A stretch of DNA of 64,000 nt, taken from positions 99,183,171 through 99,247,170 of the forward strand of contig NC_079319.1 of NCBI RefSeq assembly GCF_029931775.1, written 5' to 3'. The DNA is from Euleptes europaea (Eukaryota; Chordata; Lepidosauria; Squamata; Sphaerodactylidae). The position numbers were made by a program, and so were the translations under genes. The notes below the pieces were generated by a model that worked only from the letters and a program-made list of their open reading frames with translations, was not told the DNA's origin and ran no database searches. Position 1 is the first letter of the stretch; every line of letters starts with the position of its first letter. Of this stretch, positions 22,682-33,800 are shown one piece after another.

Positions 22682-22686
22682 GGATG

Positions 22687-25600
22687 AACCCCATGTAGAA
22701 GTTAGCGAACCCAAGAAATTGCTAGACTTGCTTACTGGTGGAGGGTGGTTCCCAACTGGTTACTGATCACACCTTGTCAGGGTCCATAGTGAGTCCGTGG
22801 TGTGAAATTATATAGCCCAGGAAGGTTAATTGTTTTTGGTGAAAGTCACACTTGGACACCTTAGCATACAGCTGGTTGTCTCTGAGGCATTGCAATACTT
22901 CCCTTACCAGGGCAACGTGTTCATCCATGGTTTTATGGACAACGTGTTCATCCCAACACCACTTCGTATCTGATAGGGGCTATGGTAAAGTCAATTTGTT
23001 CCCAGTGGTGGCCAATGCCCATCGCCACTCCGCGAGGGCAACGATCTACTGGCCCACCCTTGAAATCACTGCCATCCATTTGGGTGAACTGGATGGGAGC
23101 TGGCAGGGTGTCTGACTTGACTTTGAGTGCTTTGAAAGTGGTTTCATTGATCAGGGAGCGGGCACACCTGGAGTCTATGAGTGCTTTGACTTGTAACTGG
23201 GGGCCCCCTTTATGGCGCTGTAACACTACGTCCACATACACAGTCTCTTCGATCTCACTCACCTTCACTGGAGCTTTGGGTTTTGCAGGAATAGCTGCGA
23301 GGGTCCGCGGTGTCACTCCATTCACAGCAGACCCTGCCCATTTTTTGACAGATCGAAAGGGGATTCAAGGTTCAAAGCAGGGGGATCCCAGTTCCTGTCC
23401 TCGTCCAAAGACGGTGGGGCACTTGTAATCCGGAACCCCGATGGGCTTGCTGGTGAAGGTTCGTGAGGCACATCTCCAACGTGGAGAGCCGATGGCACGG
23501 TCCGTCCTGGAGCAAAGCTTCAGTTGGCTGCGGTGCCTCGGTGCTGAGGTCACCCCCAATTCCGGGGCAGTCCATCCAGTCAAGAAGGAACCAACCGGTC
23601 CGGTCGAAGCGGGCAGGCTGCTGCAAAGTGGCCTATAGTTCTGCAAAAGAGACAGGCTCCCCTTTGAAATCGAGACATGTGGTCTTGCGAGGGTAGAGCA
23701 GGTCTCCACGGTGTAGGAGCTGCAGCCTTAGTAGGGGGCTTTTGGTTGCCCCCCTCCCTGGCTCGACGTCGGGCCAGCGAAATGAATTGGCATCGACTTT
23801 CCACCTCCTCAGCTAGTAAAATCCATTCTTCAAGAGTGTCTGGGTCTCGTTCCATATAAGCCCAGTTCAATATCTCTGGATGTTAGGCTTCCTGGAAATT
23901 ATGTATTCGGGTAGCTTCGGTCCAGTCCACTATTTTACTGGCAAGTCTTTGGAATTCGTCCGCGAATTCCAGCACTGGTATAGAGCCTTGTTGAAGTTGC
24001 AGGAGGGCTGCCTTGGGCTTCTCACCCAGGAAAGGGTCCTTGAAACGTCGCCATAACGCTCGCATGAATTCGTTGAGTGAGTGTATGGATTGGGCCCGAG
24101 TGTCTAACTGGAGGACCATCCAGTCAGCGGCCTTTCCAGTCAATAGGGAGGCAGCGAAGCGCGCCCGGCTGTCTTCGGTGGGGAAGTGCTGCCCCTGTTC
24201 CCGCATATAACTGTCCACTTGGTGTAGGAAACAGGGTAGGGCCTCAACTGAGCCGTCGTAGGTCACTCTTAACTGAGGTTGTTTCCACTGTATGGGAGGG
24301 GGCGCTGGGGGTAGTACTGGCGGTTGTCCTGGAGGCGGCAAAACGGTGCTCCTGGGGCCCGCAAAACCGGTGCTCCTGGGGCCAGTAAAACCGGTGCTCC
24401 AGGGGCTGGTTGAGCTGGAACTCTAGGAGGCGGCTGGGCCGGTTGTCCCGGAGGAGGAAGAAGTGGTGCCCTCAGCGGCGGAAATTGTGGTCGTGGAACC
24501 GGCAGAGTTGGCTGAGTTGGCACCGGTTGGACTGGGGTAGTTTGAGCTCATTGTAAACGTTCATTCTCTCGAAGTAATTGCTCCATTTGATCCTGCAGAC
24601 GGGCCACACGATCAGTCAAGTCCCTGTTCTGGCCCCACAAGAGACGCATTTCGTCCCCAGCTTTCCCCATGCGTCGGGACTGGCTGACCCGGAGATCAGT
24701 AGCCCAGTGGGGTTCCTCACCATACAGGTCCTCCTCATCCGAGTAGTCCGGCTCGGTGAAGCGACCTGCAAGCCGACGTGCGTGTTGTGCGTCGCGAGGT
24801 GGACCAAAACTCAGGGAAAATGAGGGGATAAACCCGACTCCTGTGCTGTCTCTGGGACGCACGTCCGTGACCGTGTGGGCTTGAGCAGAGGCCAAACATT
24901 GTTCCTCTTCTTTCTTGGCTCGCGCTCGAGCTGCCGCAGCATCCGCTGCCCACAATTGTTCCTCGGCTCACTTTCAGTCAGCGAGCACTTGGTCGGCCTC
25001 GAGCTTGGCGGCGATCGCCGTGGTGACAATCGGGAGAGCTTCTCGCTCCAGAAGCAGAAGGAGTTCAGAGGAATCTTGTAGGTCCAATAATGGTTGAACC
25101 TGGACTGCCAGAGCAGCAGCGTCTGCTCCAAAATCAGGGGTTAAGTGTTTCGTGAGTTCAGCCACTGTGGCTGTGGCCGAAGTTAGTCCTACAAACAGTA
25201 AGGCAGTCCGGGCCGCTACATCCCATGCTCCTTCAAGCACGGGTTGGGATAAGGAGCGGTTGGGATCGGGGCTTCCTCCGCCCGTGTTCCTGCCATAGAT
25301 CGGGGCGGATCGGGGCGGATCGGGGCCGCTACCAGCTCTTGTTGCTCCTCACGTACAGTTAACCTCGCTAACAAACGGGTTAAGGCTGCTAAATCCTCCT
25401 GCGCCAGTCGCACTTCTTCCACCAAACTGTCCAGTATTCAGAGGTCGTGCTGGGCACTTTGATCTGCGTCGGGGTTCGTCCAGGGGGTCGTGTCAGCCAG
25501 GAGACGCCACTGAACTCGAATGAGTACAATCAGGCGATTGATCTCCACATCCGTCCGCAGCTCCTCAGCAAGAATGTCATTCAGCAAGGAAGGGTCATCG

Positions 25601-26174
25601 GGGTACTCGTCCGACGGTTCCAATGGAGGGTACCAAGGTTCAGGACCCTCCAGGGTTTCGGCCAGAAACCCTCCACCTGGGGAGTGCTGTCTCAACTCCC
25701 ACCCGGGACCCAGGCGAACCCTCCGGGGCTCCAGCCACAGGTAATTCACTCGGAGAGCACGTCCCCTGCTCCAATCCGAGACCCCGGCGAACCTTCCAGG
25801 GCTCCAGCCAGGCAGGTAAAAAACAGAGGAGTGAGTTGTGCCAAAATGTGAGCACTTGTCCCGTGGTAATCCCACAAACAACATCCACAGACGAGGAGTC
25901 CAAAAGAGAGTTGATTTATTGGAAAACCTACAGGTTTACAGAGCTAACAGTTAAATTGGCACAACTGGGAACGGGTAGCACAGTTCAAAGCCTATATTGG
26001 AAAGCATGAGTCACAACGGGTCACGGTAACCCCCTCCCAACGAGGAGCCGTTCCCACGGGAGATAGCGCTGGATCAGGAATTCAACAGTTAGCAGGCTTG
26101 GCCTTGAGAGGCCTCAAAATCAAAACATTCTCAGTCTGACAGGCTGCTGAGAGCAGAGGAAAGCAGGCCTGACA
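22687..26174 (-). mobile_element. Gypsy element B, proximal part (reverse, broken)
   Basis: On the minus strand this is the 5' LTR (26,174-25,847, 328 bp, starts TGTCAGGCC and ends GCTCACA). Next come a gag region (about 25,800-23,400, with a proline/glycine-rich repeat segment near 24,300-24,500) and a protease segment (23,325-22,948). A short reverse-transcriptase piece (to 22,687) meets element C. The coding region is interrupted many times, and part of the reverse transcriptase is missing. The element is an old fossil, older than C. Confidence 0.85.
25847..26174 (-). repeat. 5' LTR of element B
   Basis: Minus-strand LTR with TGTCAGG and CTCACA termini and CCAATAAATC near its end. The segment shared with 15,570-15,704 identifies it. 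L1-2 sequence abuts it on the right. Confidence 0.8.
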
Positions 26175-29100
26175 GGAATAAATTAAGTTTATTTGAAGTT
26201 AACCAAATTCCTAAATATCTAACTTTAGACTCAATAATAAAACCTACCTACAATATTATCATCTAGTCGAAACTTATTCAACAATACTTCTAAAACTAAA
26301 ATACACAACAAAGGTGAAATAGGGCAACCTTGTCTGGTGCCATTTTCTAATGGTGATGATAGTAGTCCATTAACCATAAGTCTAGCTGTTCGTTGGGAAT
26401 ATATACTCCCAATTGCTTTTTTTAAAACCAATACCCAATCCCACATATTCCAATATTTTTTCCATAAATTTCCAATTTACATTATCGAAAGCTTTCTCTG
26501 CATCTAAAAAAATCATAGCCATTGGAGTTGGAGTGAACTCTGAATACTCTAATAAATCTATCACCGTTCTAACATTTTGGCTAATCATTCTTCCAGGTAA
26601 AAAACCAGTTTGATCTTCATGTATATAATCATTTAGTACCTTTTTTAACCTTATGGCTAAAATATCAACAAATAATTTATAACCATTGTTTAATAATGAA
26701 ATAGGCCTATAGTTCTTAACTTCCAAAAAACCTGTATCCAGTTTTGGTATTAATACTATGTTTACTTGTTTCCAGGTTTGTGGAATAGAACCATTTTGTA
26801 AACATAAATTCATTACTTTCAATCAGTGTGGAGATATCTGTTCTTCAAACGTTTTATAATAAAATGCCATAAATCCATCTGGCCCCAGTAATTTATTTAG
26901 TTTACTTTTACCAATTGCTATTTTTAATTCCTCGGGGGTTATAATAGAACCTAAAAAACCCTTCTGTTCTTGTGATATACATTTCCAGTTGAATTGTTTC
27001 AGATACGCATCTATTTATTTGTCCGAGGTTGGTTGCTCCCGATATAAATTTTTATAATAGTCTACAAATGTCTCCATTATTTTCTGTTTGTCTGTTGTTA
27101 TTTTACCTTCTTTCCTTATTTAACTATTGGTATCTTTTTTCCCCTTTGTTTTATTTGCCAGGCTAGCAACTTGCCAGGTTTATTAGCATGTTTGAAAAAT
27201 CTTTGCCTATTAAACATAATTTAATTTTCTATTTCTGCTGTTATTAATAATTCATATTGTTGTTGTAGTTGTTTCAAGTTGTTAGCCCTCTCTTGCTTAT
27301 CTAATTTATCTTGAGATCTTTTCATTTGTATTTCTTCTACCTTAATTTTCTCTAATATTATTTTCTTTTGTTTTTCCTTCATCTTAAACCACCTCGTATT
27401 TTGTTGAATCCAAAAACTCTAATTACTGCTTTACCAGCATCCCATACCATCCCCTCTGAAACCCCCTTATCAGCATTTTCAATAAAATAATTTTGAATAT
27501 TTGTTTTTAATTGTTCTACAGTTTTTTTAATAAGTAATCATTTACTGACCATACTCTATAATTCTTATCTTCTGTCCTAATATTTATCATAATGGCATTA
27601 TGATCAGATAATACCCTAGGCAAAATCTCCGGACAATTCGCAATATTCATTAAAGTTTTAGAAAGCAATATCATATTTATTCTCGAATGGGTAAGGTGTC
27701 TGTGTGAAAAATATGTGTAACCCCTCTTACATCCATTTATAAATCTCCAAATATCAAACATTTCCCAATGATTCGTCATATTAGAAAAAATACCAGGCAG
27801 CCTACCCTCACACTTCACTTTCTTTTTCTTCCCAGATCTATCTAATTTTGGTTCTATTACCCCATTGAAATCCCCCATCCAAATCATTTTCTCGCTACCA
27901 TACTCAGCCAGTATTGGAGCTAATTCGTTAAGAAAAAAGTTCTTTTGTTTCATACTAGGAGCATAAATACCAAACAATAATATTTTCTGATATCCACATT
28001 TAATTTCTATTAATAGGATTCTACCTTCAATATCCTTATAAATTAACTTTGGTTCCAATATCAAAGGAACATACATGGCCAATCCATTAACTTTTTTCTT
28101 TTCATTGCAAGATGTAAATAATTTCCCTAATTTCAGATTCTCTAATCTCATTGCATCCTTGAGTAACATATGTGTTTCCTGTAGACAAAAAAATATTAGC
28201 TTTAGATTTTTGTAGATGATGAAACACCTTTCTCCTCTTATTGGGAGAATTCAAACCATTAATATTCCATGACAATATTTTTAACATTTCAATTTATAAT
28301 CCTTCCCATCCCTATTTTCCCCCATTTTTAATACATTATTTGATCCCGCCCACCCTCCCCCATTCTTGAAAAGAAAAACAGCTCAGGCATCATTATCTTC
28401 TGAGATAGACTCCTCTTCTGGTGTTTCTACAGGTTGTCCGCCTCCAGTTGCCAAGTCAGACTTATCCTCTTCTGGTGTGTCCTTTGGAACAGGCCACGAA
28501 GATTCTGGGAGATCTTTGTCATATCTTCTTTAAAATTGTTCAGCTTTAAGAATGTCAGTAATTTTGTATCTTCTTGTTTTGAAAAAGAAAGAAATACCTT
28601 GAGGATACTCCCATCTATGTTGAATACCATTAAGCTTCAGCTTTCCACAATCTCAGCAAAGTTTTTTCTTTTCCTTAAAAGCCTGGTAGGAATCTCCTTC
28701 TTGATTCTTAAAGGAACACCATCTATTGTTAGTGGACTCTTGTAGTGTTGATTCAAAATAAGATCTCAGTGACCTGGAAAAATGCTGGATCAAACAGTCT
28801 CTTGGCACCTTGTTATTTCTGGCGTAGGCCAAATTAACTCTATAAGCTGTCGCAATTATTCCCTCAGTAATATCTTGATGTTCTTGAAGAAATTCTGCCA
28901 AATGTACCTTAAAAAAACCTTGTAAATCCGCACCTTCCACTGATTCTTTTAAACCACGTATACGAATAAAATTTTCTTTGACTTTAAGTTCTAACATAGC
29001 AATGTGGTCCTCTCTCCTTTTTTCTCTCTCCTGCATATTCTCTATTGAAAGTTCCAAGTTGACCACCTTTTTCTTAACTTCTTTAGTCTCTTGAGTACAC

Positions 29101-30110
29101 TTCTGCATTTTGGCTTCCACTTTATCTTGTCTTAAGGTTAAAGAAGTAATTGAATCCTTTAAGGCAGAAATAGCAACTGCATTTTGGTTAACTGCTTGCT
29201 TAATGGCAGCACTTTCTTGTAAGGACTTTCATCATCTCATGCAGTGAATTAAGAGTATCTTCGGGAAGTTTTGGTTTGGGTGCCATCTTAGCTAAGCCTA
29301 AAGGTGCTGCTGGAGGAGATAGAGCTGTTGACGTCACAGATATGTTAGACACTGAGGATCTCCTTGTTTGTGAAACCTGCTGCAAGTTATGCTGTTTAAT
29401 GATGGCTTGAGGATGCTTATCTTTTTTGTCACCCATTAGTCTGAGCTGTTGTATTTGTAATCCACAGAGAAAGAGAAAGGGGGGTGGATGGGCTCTACTG
29501 AGCTAATTAATCAGCATCAATGTCAATATTCCCAACAACAAATGGAATCTCCACTTGTAGTATCCAAACCTTAGAGAATAGTTAGTTTCAGGATTGTTGC
29601 ATTTATTAAACCTTCATTCTCTTCCACTTCTGTTTCCCCCTCCGTATACTGTAAAATTCCTGTAGATGGCACTTGGAATTTAAACTGCACAATCCAACTG
29701 GCAAAAAGCCAAGTTCAATTCAACAGGTGTTAATAAAGTTGTAGCCAAAGTTGTAGAAAATTTATTCAGAGCCAATCCTGTTAGACACTTCAGTTGTGAA
29801 TATCCATTAAAAAAGAGTAGTAGGATTACTTGCACTTGTGTTGCAATTGGAGAATCCCCGCGGCTCATCCCGGCTAACCAAAAGGGAAAGTATGGCGTCC
29901 GCTGCTCAGCTGCAGCACGCCCGAGCTGTCCCCGCCGATTTCTCGGTAAGGACAGCTGCTAGGATGGAGCGCCTGCAGCCACCTTCTCTGCACCCCCTCT
30001 TCCACTGAGGGGTGCTGCCTGAAGCGGGGGGGAGTTGGATTTCCCCCCCTTAGCCCTCCACCAGAGTGCTAACCGCACTTGCTGCTGCCATTTGTCTCCG
30101 GAAGTCGGAC
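26175..30110 (-). mobile_element. L1 LINE (L1-2), reverse, cut at its 3' side
   Basis: On the minus strand there is a GC-rich 5' region (about 30,110-29,437), then ORF1 from 29,436 (MGDKKDK) to the TGA after SEDNDA (near 28,390). The start of ORF2 follows at 28,287 (MLKILSWNINGLNSP). ORF2 shows endonuclease (28,290-27,520) and reverse-transcriptase pieces (26,830-26,230; FLDAEKAFDNVNW, QGCPISPLL) in several frames. The sequence jumps from the reverse-transcriptase core to the LGIW region and stops at the element B LTR, so the last third is missing. It is inactive and more decayed than L1-1. Confidence 0.88.
28390..29436 (-). pseudogene. L1-2 ORF1
   Basis: Same layout as L1-1 ORF1: a basic start, coiled coil, IRGLKE, and RNNKVPRDCLIQ. 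It ends with an acidic tail (PEEESISEDNDA) and a TGA stop. Frame changes and a stop break it internally. Its intact ORF1 stop, and the TAA nine bases before the ORF2 ATG, show what L1-1 has lost. Confidence 0.75.
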
Positions 30111-30445
30111 CAGGTACGTTGTTGTCCCAGTTTTATTGTGAAAACACTGTGATACCAAACTCCACATACACTTCTTCAGTGTGACTTCTGTGCTGCATTC
30201 TCTCTGCTGGCATATATCAAAATCCCTTTAAAAGTATAATGTCCACTTCAGGTCTGTTAATGATTGTAAATAACCTGTGTCTCTTGATTTCTTAAATGAG
30301 AAACAATAGAGCCCTATTATAATTATCGCTATGTCAGATGCTTGAATGACAGATGGAAAACAAGGATACAGCGAATTAAGCAAAGTAAGGTAGATATTAT
30401 ACAAAACCATGTTATCTAGAAAACTGCTCAAGAGAATATTAGTCA
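30111..30445. other. Upstream flank of the intact serpin, nothing recognised
   Basis: AT-rich sequence without a clear repeat or coding region. It could hold the noncoding first exon expected for clade B serpins, but no exon can be placed from sequence alone. Confidence 0.35.
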
Positions 30446-30495
30446 CACCTCAGCACCTAAGGAAATATGCCACCTCAGCCACTCAGGAAATATGC
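30446..30495 (+). promoter_or_regulatory. Tandem 25-nt duplication upstream of the serpin start
   Basis: Two adjacent 25-nt units (30,446-30,470 and 30,471-30,495) both begin CACCTCAGC and end AGGAAATATGC, with a few differences in the middle. They lie 160-210 bases before the start codon. A regulatory role is only a guess. Confidence 0.3.
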
Positions 30496-30568
30496 CTCAT
30501 AGGTTAATGTGAAACAATATGCATACGGACGCCTTCAAATCAGGGAATTCATGCTGTGACCTGCTCAG

Positions 30569-30578
30569 CCTAAAAAGG
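30569..30578 (+). promoter_or_regulatory. CCTAAAAAGG box (CArG or TATA-like)
   Basis: Fits the CC(A/T)6GG pattern of serum-response-factor sites and also contains a TATA-like TAAAAA. It lies 79 bases before the serpin ATG. Either reading requires a start of transcription close to the coding exon, which is unproven. Confidence 0.25.
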
Positions 30579-30656
30579 AAGAGTCACGTCCTTCTGTTCC
30601 ACCTTCCTTGAAGTCTTCATCAGTTTGTCGGTGTCCTGGTTGCTGTTGGCTTGAAG

Positions 30657-30824
30657 ATGACCTCTCTCAGTGCTGCCAACACTAAATTTTGCTTGGATCT
30701 TTTCAAAAAGCTGAGCGCGCAAAATGCTGGAGGAAATGTCTTCTTCTCCCCCATGAGCATTTCAGCATCTCTGGCCATGGTCATGCTTGGTGCAAGAGGG
30801 AACACGAAAGTTCAAATGGAAAAG
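30657..30824 (+). CDS. Serpin coding exon 1 (gene exon 2)
   Basis: Residues 1-56, from [16 protein letters not shown] to the end of helix C. The donor is GTAGGT after a complete codon (phase 0), the usual clade B position. Confidence 0.93.
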
Positions 30825-33800
30825 GTAGGTACCCTACAGTGCTCTGAAGTAGACTTGGGAAAAGATTATGGATCCTAGGGGAACAAGACCAGATCTTTTT
30901 CTAAAGGCATAGGTATATTATAAATTCATAGGTACGTAGGAACATTTTTAATGCATCATTTTAAAAGCAATTATTTGACCCATGGAACGTGGTAGGGCGG
31001 GATCCTCACTGGCAGCCACCGCTAAAGACCAGTTTGAGAAAAATTTGTTCAAAAGCAGAAAATTATTTGCCCAGAGACTGTGCTCGGTGTCTCTGGGCTA
31101 TGGCACAGAGGCCCTGTTTCCTGTTACAGAGGCTAAAATGATTATATTCACGTTGTGGGGACAGTCCCTCAAAGTCATTTGGCACCCACAGCTTATTTTA
31201 TCTGAAATCCACATTGGAATCTGGCAGAGGGGACTTGGCTGGTGGTGGAGGCCTCGCTGGTGACGTGCTCATGTAGCCAGCGGTGTGCCGATGTCACTTC
31301 CTGTGCTCGCGAGAAGTAACCTGAGTGCACCCTAAGTGTCCCCCAGTGACGCACTGATGTCACTTCTGGGCTAATGGGTGTGGCATCAGTGCCCCCACCT
31401 CATTTTGTCACCATTTCCCCCCACCAGACAGCTAGGCTGCAGTAGGGATCACCTGCTGGGGGCGTAAGGGTGCCAGGTCCCCCCTTTCCATTGGTGGGAG
31501 GTTTTGGGGGGCGGGGCTGGGGTGATCGCATCACTTCTGGGTTTACCCCTGGAAGCACCACACAGCCGCAGCCACTTTAGCACTCAAACCCCCCAAATGC
31601 TGGCATTTGGGGGGTTTGACTGCTAAAGCAGCCATGGCGATGTGGCGCATCTGGGGGGTAGACCCAGAAGTGACGTGACTGCATTGCATGCAACTGCGAG
31701 CGCATGCAATCACTGCTGCCCAGCACCACCCACCTGGCAACCCTATGGGCTTACCCCCAGCAGGGGCCTGGCTATCCAAGCAGAACCACAGGACTGGGCC
31801 AAATCCTATCACAGGCTGCAGGGCCAGTTCCAGGTTTTGAGGAGCCCCAGACAGAGAGTGCCTGTGGCTCTCGTCCCTCGCTGTACCCACCCTCAGCCCC
31901 CCAGACGTGCCTTCCTTCCCTTTCCTCCACCTACATGCCTCCCTCCTGCCTGTGTCTTCCTCCTATCTCCTTGTGAGCTGTCCCAGTCACTGTCCACACT
32001 TACCACGTCCTGCAGCCCTTTTCCCAGTGGCAGTGGGCAGTGAGTGTAGCTGGAAGCATGGTGGAGCACTCGCAAATAAGTGAAGGGTGGGCTGACCACA
32101 GTGGGCCCTGCCAGAAGCCCTGGACTCTGGCTACTGCCCCACTTCAGGGTGTGCTGTTGCTGGCAAAAGTTGCCTGCAACTGCAGTGTTTATAATCTGCC
32201 AGGGCAGGTAGAGTTTCCACATCTCTTGAAACCCAATAGTGCTGATGCAGCTCAAATATTTCTTTCCCATTCTTAGTAAATTACTCAGGAGATCAGTGCT
32301 TTATATTTGGCAGGGGAGGGGTGGAGAAAGAGAGAGAAGGAGAGGGAGATTCATCTAACAGGTTTATTTTATTCAAATGAATATCAGGGAAAACAGATTT
32401 TTTTAAAAAAAAAACTTGTAAACATCTATCAACCCAGGCAACTGGGACCCAAGGTGGGAAGCAGATTAAAAACCACAGGAAGTTTAGAACCTCAAACAGT
32501 TAAAGCTATTTAGAAGTGCCAGCAAAAACCTTGTCAATGAGATCCCAACCCATAAGAGCCCAACTACAAAAACCACCGATACACTCTGAAGGCTGCCTTT
32601 AAAAGTTCTGTGTTGAAGCCATTAAGGCACTACAAAAGAGATGGGACCCTAATTTCTTCAAGAAGGCTATGCCAGATGGCTTGAGTCACTACAGAGGAAG
32701 CCCACGAGTGGGCAGCCATGCAACATACCATCCCTGGGTCTGTGATAACCCACTGGTGTTGCGTTCTGTGCTGAGCAAAGGTGCCTCACGAGGCAGACCT
32801 GCCTGCTTCACAAGAAATGCTTGGCGCGCTGTGGACTGGCCTAGAGCCAAAAACCACAGGACAAGTTCAATACCAAGAGTGGCCAATCACATGGTGTTTA
32901 CATGGCAGGTACTTCATTTCAACGAGATCAGAACCTCAGGATATGGAGACTTCCCTGAAACGAGGCCTCCTCCAGACCACAGTGCAAAACAGCCGGTAAG
33001 AGGACCTGTTAATGTGATGGTGGAAACAACAGTTAAATTCTGTATTTGGAGGGGTGCTCTTCCATTAGGAAAAAAATAAAATGTTTATATCATAATTTTT
33101 GGGTTGCACACATGGTATTAAAGATCCAAGATCCATGGAACCTTACCTAAGTAATCTTTCTGTAAAGGTAGGTCCTGTCTCGCCAACCTATTAGAGTTTT
33201 TTGAAAGTGTCAATAAGCATGTGGACAGGAATGAGCCTGTGGACATTGTGTATTTGGATTTCCAAAAAGCTTTTTGACAAAGTCCCCCACCAAAGACTGC
33301 TAAGCAAACTTCATAGTCATGGGATAAGAGGATAAGTCCTCTTATGGATTGAGAGCTGGCTGAAAAATATGAAACAGAAAGTAGGAATCAATGGTCAGTT
33401 CTCACAATGGAGGGATGTGAGCAGTGGGGTCCCTCAGGGATCTGTGTTGGGACCGGTGCTTTTCAACCTGTTCATCAATGACCTAGATTTGGGGTTGAAC
33501 AGCGAAGTAGCCAAGTTTGCAGATGACACCAAATTATTTAGGGTGGTTAAAACAAAATAGAACTGTGAAGAGCTCCAAAAGGATCTCTACAAACTGGAAG
33601 AATGGGCATTAAAATGGCAAATGAGATTCAGTGTGAGTAAGTGTAAAGTGATGCATATTGGGATAAAAAAATCCCAACTTCACATCTACACGGATGGGAT
33701 CTGTGCTGGCAGCGACACACCAAGAAAGGGATCTTGGGGTGGTAGTGGATCACTCCATGAAGATGTCAACCCAGTGTGTGGCTGCTGTAAAAAAAGGCAA

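Noticed and set aside
32669-33079. A 136-residue open frame around the C-D loop exon as a separate gene
   Set aside because: It spans the exon in the wrong frame and reads through both splice sites. The 87-nt phase-0 exon explains the conserved part.
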